Below are positions 1 through 9,477 of a DNA stretch of 64,000 bases, one piece after another. Source of the stretch: Raphanus sativus. Its lineage: Eukaryota; Streptophyta; Magnoliopsida; Brassicales; Brassicaceae. The DNA is taken from the NCBI RefSeq assembly GCF_000801105.2, contig NC_079518.1, positions 17,402,800-17,466,799 of the forward strand, given 5' to 3'. The notes beneath the pieces were generated by a model, which saw only the letters and a program-made list of their open reading frames with translations, had not been told where the DNA came from and did not search any database. Position numbers and translations under genes: made by a program. How positions within the stretch are numbered: the stretch's first letter is position 1; each line of letters opens with the position of its first letter.

Positions 1-447
1 GAGATTTCTAAAAGACTTTAAAGAAGATTTGGAAATATTCCATAAAGAAAGATATGGTAATATCTCTTTCCTGGGAAGTTGGCTAAGGCAAGCCACGAAA
101 TCTACAAGTATGAGTAGAGAAAGACGTGCCTAGGATTAGGTACCACCTCAAGAGAAGGACGTAAGTATAAGGGTTTTGGTGTCGAATGAGAGTAGACACA
201 AAACATAAGGGCTAGGGGGCCATGAGGGGGTCAGAGGGGTTCTTGGGTTAGTTTGATCTAGGAACGTGTAAGGCTGGTGTCTCTGTCCGAGTGTGACATG
301 TTAGTCAAATCGAAAGGGAACTAGTAAGCACTTTATCTATGTAAAGATAAACCTTCATTGTTATCCTCCTGTAGTACTTTGTGAAATAAAAAAGAACATT
401 GTACTTGTATATTTTACTCTCTGTATCAGATCCTTTTTGTACTTACA
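1..447 (+). mobile_element. Partial LTR of a Ty1/copia-type retrotransposon
   Basis: The segment ends in CTTACA directly before a tRNA-Met-type primer binding site, so 447 is read as the 3' end of a 5' LTR. The 5' end lies outside the window. No coding capacity is seen. The sequence differs from the LTR-like tail near 1480-1852, so the two ends may belong to different or nested elements. Confidence 0.6.
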
Positions 448-449
448 AT

Positions 450-460
450 TGGTATCAGAG
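450..460 (+). other. Primer binding site of the Ty1/copia element
   Basis: TGGTATCAGAG is the usual complement of the 3' end of initiator tRNA-Met in plant Ty1/copia elements. It sits 2 bases after the presumed LTR end. Confidence 0.8.
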
Positions 461-511
461 AGGGTCACCTAAGTTACTGATCCTGAATGTGAAGATGTAT
501 ACAATTGTTCT

Positions 512-703
512 ATGCAGAAGACAATCATGTTGGATGATGGCCAGTATGGTCATTGTAGGGTGCACATGAAGCTGCTGGTTCGAGGAATTAATGAGGGTGC
601 GTGGATAGCTGTGAAGACTGGATTGGATGAACCTACCATATTTACAGAAGAGGGGAAGAAGCCCAAGCCTAAGGAGTGGTTCGAGAGGTTGTTCGAGAAG
701 TAG
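512..703 (+). pseudogene. Ty1/copia gag N-terminal fragment
   Basis: A 63-codon frame contains LDDGQYGHCRVHMK, GINEGAWIAVKTG and DEPT. This spacing resembles the N-terminal part of plant copia gag (DGxNYxxWxxxM followed by AW..V..G...P). It begins about 50 bases after the primer binding site, where gag is expected, and stops at TAG in place of the roughly 250-residue gag and polyprotein. It is a relic; the family assignment is by motif only. Confidence 0.55.
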
Positions 704-1852
704 TTCGGCGGATGCGTCAGATCCTGATGCAGTACGCATGAAGAAGCAGACAGGTGTGTCTGTGATGTTTGTATTGACATCTAAGCATATGTTTTAGCTT
801 AGTATGCAATCAAGCAGAGGGAGAAGTGGTGACTTCTGATCCAAGGAGTGCATATCTCGTGGGGGAGAAGAGCATGGTGATGGACGTCCTGAAGTAGATG
901 GTGTTTATTTCATGAGGGAGAAAAGCATATCTATTGTAGAAGATGAAGATAGTGCAAGTCTCGTGGGGGAGAAAGGCATATCGAGTGTGGAGGTTTCCAT
1001 GTGAGGAAACATGGTTGTTGAATCAGAAGGGTGTTGTGCTTGATTGGCACACAAAACTAAAAGAAAGAGATTGAAGATGCAAGTGGAGCTTGTAGATGTC
1101 AATAGTCTTCTGTGACTAACTAGGTGACAAAGTCACTGATGCTGGATGCATTAGTCTTTACTACATAAGACATGCGGAGTGGTGGGTTACCATGTGGATG
1201 CAAGAGGTGCTGAGATGGAGAAGAATAAACTGAGGGTTTATGTATTGACGTAGTCACTGAACTAATTGGCTAGTTGCTGATGCAGTGTGTGTCAGAGAGT
1301 GAACCAGGAGGCATGCAGAGTGGTGGAGACCATGTGGATGAGAGATGCTGAACTGGCATGGGATAAACTTGAGGAACAAGTTTATACCGTGGAGAAGAGA
1401 CAAGAGATAAACTTGGAGAGCAATTTTATGCCTTGAGGAATAAGTACAATTCCAAGAAAATGAAAGTGTATTTATTAATATGAAAGTTGTCCATATATCC
1501 AAGTTGCCTTGGAGACTAGGGTTTCACGAACGTGGAGATCACTATAAAAGGGCTATGGAGTCGTGAGTATTCCAATAAGAGACTGAGACTTTTATTATAG
1601 AGGAAGAGTGAAAATCTCTTAGAGTGTTCTTGGATCGTGCTGAAGCAGTTGCTGAAGTATACTACGATGGAGAGACAAGTTTGGGTAGATTAAGAATCTT
1701 TCAGTACCATCTGTTAAGATGTTAACAGGTTGTATAAAGCTGATAAGCTAGTCTTGTAATAAATTGTTTAGTCGATTTCTAATAAAATAATATGTGTTTG
1801 CTTAAATCTATTTTGTCTCTTGATTTATTTTCTGCATTACCTGTTCACTAAC
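704..1852 (+). mobile_element. Degenerate retroelement interior and LTR-like tail
   Basis: No protease, integrase or reverse transcriptase frame is visible, so the element is internally deleted or non-autonomous. Two similar blocks starting ATGCGGAGTGGTGG (about 1172) and ATGCAGAGTGGTGG (about 1313) suggest an internal duplication of about 140 bases. From about 1480 the sequence looks like an LTR: a TATAAAAG box at 1543-1550, AATAAAATAAT near 1783, and an end at TTCACTAACA (1852). After 1852 the sequence is the intron of the interrupted TPR-like gene. Confidence 0.5.
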
Positions 1853-1898
1853 AATGTAAATCATTAAGTGACCATCAACTTGAAGAGAGATAAAATAC

Positions 1899-2651
1899 CT
1901 GCTGAACAAGATCCAAAAAAGGAACAGGCTTAGCCATCTGGAAACTTAAAACCTGAGCTCTCTTCAATGCGACCAATTCCTTTGGGAATCTTTTAAGTAG
2001 CTGCAGACCATATATATACTTACAAAGATGAAACAAGAACTCTAGAATAACATTTTTCATGTAACATAACAATGAAAAGTGAGAACTGAACCTCGATGTG
2101 CATTTCAAAAGCCAAGTCGTCATCCCTGTCCTCTGAAATCAAGTAAGTAACAGTCTCGAAAACCGCTTTCTCGTAAGGTGTAGAGTGTTCCTGAAGAAGA
2201 AGAAAAAAAACGAATAATACTAAGAATCTTCCTCGAAACTCAAACAGCGAATATAAAAAGACTCACAAGATTAGAAGTCGCAGCTTCAACGTAGAGATTA
2301 ACTTTGGAAGGATCACATGAGGAAAGGTAATGAGCAGCTAAAATGTTTCCCAAAACACAATTTTTGTCGTGTATCGGTGCTTCAAGAATCACTTTCATGT
2401 TCCTCCCATAACTAAGAACCTGAACACGACCAAACACGTATTAATGAGTACAGTTACAAAGAGTCCAAGATCAAAACTTTATGAAGTAAAACCCCAGAGA
2501 AAAGCACAGCATGAAAACAGAACACAAAAAGGAAAGATAGAGATAATGGAAGAGGAACCTGGTGAAAATAGGAGTCAATTGCGTTAATGCAATCATCGGA
2601 AGAAGCATTGACTTCATAACCCCACCGGACACATCTTACTATCTTCTCCAT
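1899..2651 (-). pseudogene. 5' part of a TPR-like superfamily gene, truncated by a retroelement
   Basis: Four minus-strand exons join in phase: 2651-2559, 2419-2267, 2190-2092 and 2000-1899, 149 codons in total with no stop. All internal junctions are GT-AG. The protein starts MEKIVRCVRWGYEV and includes VILEAPIHDKNCVLGNILAA, YEKAVFETVTYLISE and LLKRFPKELVALKRAQ. This matches my recollection of the N-terminal third of the Arabidopsis At1g27150-type TPR-like protein (about 470 residues). The donor after exon 4 (GTATTT, minus strand) is intact, but about 45 bases later the sequence becomes LTR-like (1852 and below), so the remaining TPR-bearing exons are missing from the window. They could lie left of position 1 if this is an intronic insertion; otherwise the gene is truncated. 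The function of the full protein is unknown to me. Confidence 0.75.
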
Positions 2652-3327
2652 TTCACAAGAAAAAGCTTTCTACAAGAGCAGTTTTGTTTTTCTTCTGTGT
2701 TGGAAGATGTTTTGACTTTTGAGAGAGACAATTATAGCTTCAGAAGAGACAGCGGGACTTCCATGTTCCTTGTAGCCATCAATCATTTTCAAGTTACTTA
2801 AAGAAAAAAACACGAGTTCCTCTCTTGTGATCATGTGACGTGTTTCATTATTGTCTTTTGTCGCCTTTTGGATAAACTCATCCGTTGACTCTACCAGTGA
2901 GGATACTAAACCGATTCAATTTACCAATCATGATTCAATCGGTTTAGAAGACCAGGAAACCGGTCCCACCATAGGAATAGCTGTACCAGATTCGTTACCT
3001 AGATGAGAGCATGTGCTTTTAACTAAGATAGGAAAGTTCTCAAATGTGTGAATCAAAGAACAGTTCCGCTTCTGCCCATACACCAACGGAGAACAAAGGT
3101 TTCTGAGGCTAATTTGGAGTGAGTCGAGTGACTAATGTTTGTTTGTGTGTTGTTGTTATAATTCAAACACATGAAAGTTTGTAGCTTTCTGATGAATAAA
3201 AGAAACGTTGAACTCCTATCTACCATTGGATTTTGTTTTGAGTACAAAAGTCTCTCCTTCTGGGAAAACTATTAATAAACATACTGTTTTTAGTTAAAAC
3301 AAATTAAGTACTGAGTTCTTGTATTTA
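2652..3327. other. Intergenic region between two minus-strand genes
   Basis: This holds the 3' flank of the patatin-like gene and the putative promoter of the TPR-like gene. Small reading frames on both strands have no recognisable motif. A repeated GATTCAATCGGTTTA-like phrase occurs near 2910-2945. Confidence 0.5.
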
Positions 3328-5105
3328 CTAACTAGCTTGAATCGCTTGAGCTGCAGGAGTATCATCATAGACCAGTTCCTCCACTGGATTCATCTCAGAC
3401 CACGTAGCTGCATCCGCGTATCCTAGCTCAAACAACTTATCCAACACCTCGTCCTCTGCTGGCTCCAATGCCCATTGCAATAGCTATACGTATCAGAAAA
3501 AGAAATAAAAGGAAGATTAGCACACTTATTCTCAAAGGAGAACGATCTCCACTGGAAGAAACTGAGCCTTTTTACCTGTCTTGCGGTTGCCCTGTTTAGA
3601 GGGTTGCAATCTGGGCTGATCCCAATACCCTTTAGTTTGAAGCTACTAGCGGAAAACGCACAAACCCGAACCTGTGGAAGTTTTGAAACAGAACGTTCAT
3701 TGAGCTCCAAGGAACAGCTGCTATATTATGTGACCTAAAGCGAAAATCACAAAGCAACATTGGTGGGCAGAGGCCTTGTTTCACTCATTTACTCTATTTT
3801 TCAAGTCAGATAGATAAACATATGAAATCCAAAATAGTGACGAAGACACACACACACACACGCTTTTGGTTGATCTCAAAGATATGAAATCAATAGACAA
3901 CAGAAGTAACAACTAGAGAAGATAAAGAATAGAGGAACAAAACAAGAAGCGTACTGTTTTAGTAGCAGCAGTTGGTGGCATAAACAATGTCAAACCTCCA
4001 TCAACACAAACTCGATTACGGAACATTGTTACAGGCCTTGGTGCAAGATATCTGCATTTGTTCTTAAATACTATTTAAGTTAAAAGTTCTACAGTAAGTT
4101 TCAAAAGAAAGCCTCTAGGTATTAATTTACCCTGGAATAAAGGAAGATGTAAAAACAGCATTTATAAGGTCACTTTTGGAGTCGAATTGATCCACCAGTA
4201 AACCTCTAGGTCTCCATAACACCTGTGTGACGGCAACTACAATACAGTAGAAAGTTAGACCCAAAGAGATGTCCCTTGACAAAAAACAAACCTGGATTGA
4301 AGGGAAAAGTTGTTTCTTCTTACCACGAACTCTGCCATTACACCTAGTATGAATATCATCCGGGAGTAATTTCTCCATAGACTCTCTGAGGACAGCCTAA
4401 ATCACATACACAAAAATCATGCTATAGAAAATGACAGAACACACTGTCTACGGTTTAGTTACCCCAAGACGAAAAGCGGTGCCATTGCGTCGACAATCAT
4501 CAGCAAGAACCTTGGTAGCTTCAAGGGCTTCCCACATAGAGGATCCTGAGGTTATCACAGCACAGACTACAGCACCAGCAGAAGCTCCTGCCAAAGGAGT
4601 AGTGTCCTGAATCAAAAACAACCTTTTTTTCTTGAATTCCATCATCATATAAAGACAAGAGTGGAATTCAAGAAGGAAGGAAGGAAGCGACCTTGATGTA
4701 ACCCTTCTCGATGAGAAGCTGAGCAACACCAAGATGATAAGGGAACAAGAGACCAGCGGCAGAGAAGCTAAAACCAGGGCTTGTAGTAATGACCCTCCTC
4801 TCTTTCTCAGCCTCTACGTCTTTAACCCTTTGTTCCCATATCATCGCTGGATCAACCTCATCTTCGATTACTGTTCCTCCTATTCTATCTCCTTCATCAT
4901 CGACCTCAGGCGTCCGTTGATTGGACCTCTTCAAAAGCCTCGAGGCGAGTCCGATGAACTTCTCACCGGTTGCAACAGCGAATGATCTCTTCTCTGGAAT
5001 ATTCGAAGAACATGATAGCCTAAGGGAGAGAACCCTGGGTGAAAGGTTGAAGCTTTTGCTTGTACGGAGCGAGATGAAGGGTCTGGGAAGAAGAGAGATC
5101 GCCAT
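3328..5105 (-). CDS. Patatin-like phospholipase/acyl hydrolase, probably plastid-targeted
   Basis: Seven minus-strand exons splice in phase at GT-AG sites: 5105-4692, 4606-4463, 4396-4324, 4236-4131, 4051-3955, 3671-3576 and 3483-3328, giving 361 residues with a TAG stop. Patatin-family enzymes hydrolyse acyl esters of membrane or storage lipids with a Ser-Asp dyad. Visible here are an oxyanion-type segment SAAGLLFPYHLG (about residues 114-125), the nucleophile elbow GASAG (Ser about 147) and the Asp of VDGG (about 263). The N-terminus is rich in Ser, Arg and Leu (MAISLLPRPF), like a transit peptide. I chose the ATG at 5105; an in-frame ATG at 5141 would add 12 residues. It resembles Arabidopsis At1g33270 (about 369 residues, from memory). 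No break is seen. Partial copies of its 5' end lie at 8868-14587 and 15838-16005. Confidence 0.88.
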
Positions 5106-5253
5106 GGAGTGAAGGGTCACACTCTGACTATTGTTTCGCAATTTCGAAAGTTAAGAATTTGATCATCGGAGCTAACAAGAGAGTCGTGAGGATGAACGTA
5201 ACCGAGGTTTCGTGGCTAATTTGGTTGCCTTATAAATGCAAATTTTACAGAAT
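5106..5253 (-). promoter_or_regulatory. 5' UTR and proximal promoter of the patatin-like gene
   Basis: This is conserved in all three copies of the gene's 5' end. A weak TATA-like TTTATAAGG (minus strand, around 5229-5237) lies about 125 bases before the chosen ATG. The assignment is by position. Confidence 0.35.
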
Positions 5254-5368
5254 ATATATTTTCCGAACAACAAACACCGACTCTTTAATTAGATCAAATG
5301 CTGGAACCTGACTGTCTCGATAAATTCTCTACCATTTCCTTTACAAACTTTCTTTTTCTTAATAAAAT

Positions 5369-5867
5369 TAATTACAATTTGCAATAATCTAATCAATCAT
5401 TCTTTCAAATAGCTTTTTAAGTTTTTTTTATCACAAAATAGCTCAAAATAAAATAACCAAAATAATCCTTTTTATTTAATTTTTTTTTAAAAAATTTGAA
5501 ACCTCATCCTCAAATATACACTTTAATTCTAAACAAGGCTAGATTAGTGAATTCTAGAGGTATAATGCATATTTTATCCTTTAATAAAAAAAATTTGGTC
5601 TTTTCATACTTAAGTGTTATTTTTGTGAAAAAATGACTATCTAAAGAAATTCCTTTAATCTAATCTCTATAATATTAAAAAATATAATTTGGACTGAACC
5701 TTGCCTTATATATGTTATAAATATTTTATTTTAACTAACATTAGACTACGTGATGAAAGTAGTTAGAAAATATGGACAAGCATCATACCAATATATCAAC
5801 TTTGAAAAATCCTCTTTACTTTTTGGTAAGAGGATCAATGCAACTGTTAGACATAGGCATGGGACTT
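5369..5867. other. AT-rich spacer with a MITE-like segment
   Basis: No coding sequence is seen. The stretch 5400-5660 begins with CTTTCAAATAGC and closes with TATTTTTGTGAAAAAATGAC, with a central phrase around AAACCTCATCC. It looks like the degenerate TIR repeats common in Brassicaceae; the same type recurs near 8270-8540. Confidence 0.35.
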
Positions 5868-6362
5868 CGGGTAATCGATTCGGTTCCGGATATTTCGGTT
5901 ATTTAGAAAGTGTATCCAAATAGTATCCGACTGAATTTCGGTTCGGTTCCAAGTCAGTTCGGTTAAATTGTTTAAAACCTGAAATGTAATTATGTATAAG
6001 CAACTTAATCAATTGGTGCATGTGTCCCAGCGGTCTCAAACTTTATTGAAGTTTGAAGCAACCCGGGTTTGAATGACAATTTGTTGTTTTTTTTTTTACT
6101 TTTTCATTAGTGAATGGCAGTTTTGTAATTTTCTGCATCTTCTTCCTCGTGCCTCCTTTTCCTAAACCCTAATTTGCAGCCTCATTCATTGTTGCAGACT
6201 GAAATTCTTCATTTGATTCATGATTTTATGCTATTTATACATAAAACATCAAGATATAACATAGAATCACCAATTATAAACTCGAAAAGTAGAAGAAATC
6301 ATCTATTGTTCACGTTCTTACATAGAGTTTTCGGGTTAATTGGGTTACCCGAATGGTTCCGG
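5868..6362. repeat. Degenerate repeat with GGTTCGG-type motifs
   Basis: 5868-5980 is dense in CGGTTCGGTTCC-like words seen inside many Brassicaceae transposons. At 6017-6085 a segment has a loose tRNA-like layout (TGTCCCAGCGG, then GGGTTTGAATG about 45 bases on, then a T run), which could be a SINE relic. No gene is seen. Confidence 0.3.
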
Positions 6363-6510
6363 ATACCAGCTATTTCAGGCGACGTCTTTGGGACTCCAAC
6401 ATCCGAGGTAACGAGGTAAAACCACCTTCCCGGGGTTAACATCAATAGAAGAGAACTGTCATTGGTAGTCTAGTAATTATCAAGCTTTCTAGCAGAAGGT
6501 GCCGGATAGT

Positions 6511-7745
6511 TGGCACGGGCGGATTTAGAAAAATATTTTACATGGGACACAATATATTTACAGTATAACCTTTTCAAATTAATAATCTATAAATTAATAT
6601 ATACTAAAATTCTCTATAAATAATATAATTTTATAGTCTCGAATTGAGTTTTTGGTTCAATTAGTATATCGATAAATTAATAATCTCTATAAATTAATTA
6701 AGAATATAGTTTTAGTGTAGTCTCAATATTATTAATTTATAGAGGTTTCACTGTATATAAATAAACTAAAATATTTTACAGTTTTTCTTGCATTATTATA
6801 AAATACTATATGCTCACAATAAATATTTTAACTAATTAAATACTCTTTCTGTTAAATAAATATTTGAAAAAAATATTTTAGAATATATATTTTACATTCA
6901 AAACATTATATTGTATATAAGATAATAATGATAAACTGTAAACTCTGAAAAATAATTATATTTATTGAATTACTATTCATTAATCACTGAAATAAAGTGT
7001 TTATTATTATACTTAAATATATTTTAAATACACATAAAATTTAAAATGTTTATTTTAGAAATAGAGGAAGTACAAAATAAGAATTTTGAAATTCAAAACT
7101 GACATTTACACAAACAAATTTAGTAGAAATAACTAATTTAATAAAGTTTACGAAAACAAGAAATAATGTTTAAAAAAAAGAGAACAATAAATAATAAGAG
7201 TTAAAATATGAAAACAAAAATGTAACTAGACACATTAAACTTGATTGAGGATAACAAAATAGATAAAAAAAAATATGAGAAAAATATTGTCAAGCATGAG
7301 AGTGTGTGGCACCATTTACCTAATTTAACCAATTACTATGCGCATGTTGATTTTCACTTTATATAAATAAATATTTGGTTTTATGGTAAGGTAAAAAAAT
7401 CAAATGTTCAAAATTAGAATGATATAATTACATTTAATAATGAATCAAATAATAGGAATCAAATATCGATTTGTTAACCAATCATGTTTTGTAGGAGTTT
7501 ATGGTTATATTAGGAGTGATATATTATTAAGTTATATTATTAAATAATAAATAAATGATAACTGATTTCTAATAAGCATCTATTTTTTTAAAAAAAAAAT
7601 CACACATGAATTGAAGTTTTGACTTATGTTTTAATATATAAAATGCTAGATTTACATGCTCAAAATTATGTTTATAAAAAAAAAATTATAAAGTTAGCAT
7701 GGGGCACTTGCCCCATCCTCCATGCAACTAGATTCCCCACTGATA
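6511..7745. mobile_element. AT-rich insertion in repeat copy A
   Basis: The insertion is absent from copy B. It begins near GGCACGGGCGGATTTAG and ends near CATGGGGCACTTGCCCCATC and CTAGATTCCCC. These ends form a weak inverted match (GGCGGATTTAG against CTAGATTCCCC), suggesting a non-autonomous DNA transposon. There is no coding sequence. Confidence 0.4.
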
Positions 7746-8236
7746 AGTGGTGATGCGGAAACTAGAATTGCAAACATAATGATCTATATAATTTTGTTCG
7801 AGCTCGATTTGTATTCAATTTTGGTATTTTTTCTGGATGGATAAATATATATATATATCGAAAAAAAGAAAAAAAGTTGCCAAAACATGGTATTTTAACC
7901 AAAAAAACATCAATATAATAGAATGGAAAACAGTTTTTTGTTACACGTAGTATAGAATAGAGATGTGGGATCCCCCGAGAATATGGGCGGTGAAATTAAG
8001 CCGGAGACCTTTTTGACCACCGGATATTCCTGGTCCGTACGGATTGCGATACGTGTGGTAGTTAGCGGCGGTGGTGATCCTTATGCGGCCACGTTGCTCA
8101 ACCATATGCTTTATTTTTTGTTTGGAAAATTCGACACACGATGTTTACCAATAAATCAATAAATTATTTGGATGACAGAGCATCTTTTGCTGTCTAGCTT
8201 TAAGTAAGTTACTAGATTCTTATTCAACACAAGATT

Positions 8237-8540
8237 ACCTTTTATTATTTACTGTAACAAGAATAGGATAATTCTTTCGAATAACATTTTTTAAATTTTT
8301 GTTACAAAAATGACATTCAAAAAATAAAATATGATTAAAATAGTTCATTTTTGTTTTAAAAATTTTAATATTTTTTTTACTTTTAAAATTAGAAACTCAT
8401 ATCCAAAACCCACATCTTAAATCTAAACCCTAAGTCTAGATTACTTAACTCAAATGGTACAAATGCATAGTTTATTTATTAACAAATTTCTTTTGATCAT
8501 TTTTTTTCTTTCAATGCTATTTTTCGTGAAGACAAATGGT
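8237..8540. repeat. AT-rich MITE-like segment in repeat copy A
   Basis: Copy B has no equivalent; it carries a Helitron at the corresponding point instead. Words such as AACCCTAAGTCTAGA and TTTTTCGTGAAGACAAATGG resemble the degenerate TIR family also seen at 5400-5660. No gene is seen. Confidence 0.35.
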
Positions 8541-8773
8541 ACAAATGCATAGTTTAATTATATTATATAAAATTTTCTAAATTTTAATTTTGATTTGTAG
8601 ATGTGCATAACTTTTCTTTTGTAGTATGAATTTGATTTGATTAATTTACAGATATGAGAAATATATTCGGAATATTTTTGGTGGACAAATATATTCGTTT
8701 TGCTTAAACAATGTCAATAAAATTAAGGAGATTTTTCCAAATATGATTCAAAACTTGATTTTTAATGCCAAAA

Positions 8774-8802
8774 CTAGATCTCGACCCGCACAACCGTGCG
8801 GG
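8774..8802 (-). mobile_element. Helitron 3' terminus (minus strand)
   Basis: Read on the minus strand, a hairpin with 7-bp stem CCCGCAC/GTGCGGG and a 4-base loop is followed after a short gap by CTAG and then T. This is the standard 3' end of a plant Helitron. It interrupts repeat copy A right after AATGCCAAAA. The 5' end was not found. Confidence 0.75.
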
Positions 8803-8867
8803 TGATTATTTTCATTTTTATACATGTAACTATCTAGTTTACATTAATGATATATAATTTTAATGTT

Positions 8868-9091
8868 CTCCTGCCAAAGGAGTAGTGTCCTGAATCAAAA
8901 CAACCTTTTTTTCTTGAAGTCATCATCATATAAAGACAAGAGTGAATTCAAGAAGAAGGAAGCACCTTGATGTAACCCTTCTCGATGAGAAGCTGAGCAA
9001 CACCAAGCTGATAAGGGAACAAGAGACCAGCGGCAGAGAAGCTAAAACCAGGGCTTGTAGTAATGACCCTCCTCTCTTTCTCAGCCTCTAC
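8868..9091 (-). pseudogene. Patatin-like gene fragment, part 1 (start of exon 2, intron 1, end of exon 1)
   Basis: Near-identical to 4585-4808 of the intact gene with small deletions, including loss of bases around 8920 and 8945. It carries the first bases of exon 2, all of intron 1 and the 3' end of exon 1. It starts only about 90 bases inside a Helitron 3' terminus and is cut at 9091 by a Ty1/copia insertion; it resumes at 14029. The retained TCTAC at 9087-9091 is the left copy of the target duplication. It cannot encode an enzyme, since all exons after the start of exon 2 are absent. Confidence 0.85.
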
Positions 9092-9477
9092 TGTGAAAGG
9101 TAAAAACTCAATGAAACTTTACTTATTTTGTTCTCCTTAGTTACAAAGGTGAGAGCTTTACAACTTATATAGCCTTAGAGTTGTTCTAAACCCTAGTGTA
9201 CCCTTTGGGATCATCCTGCACGTGTCTCTATTACAGCCTTACGATCTACACTGATAACGGTAGGAAATGGTTGTGCATAACCACAAGACTAGCTGGCTCT
9301 GTCCTCTCCATGACCGTACTTCTGCAGGTTTTGTTTGAATGAGCTTCAAACCCTTTCTTTCCCGCATTATGATCTATTGGGCTTTGAGTCACGGGATGGC
9401 CCATCTTCAGAGTGTTATCTGTTGTCTAGCCCATCTCCTTCTTCTCTTGACTTGTCTCTGTTCTCATATTACCAACA
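9092..9477 (-). repeat. 3' LTR of the copia element
   Basis: Begins TGTGAAAGG and ends ACCAACA on the plus strand. It contains the polyprotein's stop codon. A 9-base insertion (around 9154-9162) is absent from the other LTR. Confidence 0.93.

Larger units (their letters stand above)
6363..8770. repeat. Dispersed repeat, copy A (copy B at 28798-30945)
   Basis: Three blocks match copy B closely by eye: 6363-6505, 7748-8235 and about 8545-8770. They start ACCAGCTATTTCAGGCGA and include GCGATACGTGTGGTAGTTAG and GGATGACAGAGCATC. The blocks are separated by insertions that differ between the two copies (here 6511-7745 and 8237-8540). No conserved reading frame is recognisable, so the original identity is unknown. 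Confidence 0.75.

Noticed and set aside
6017..6085. Possible tRNA gene
   Set aside because: The A- and B-box-like words are degenerate and no cloverleaf can be drawn. At best it is a SINE relic.
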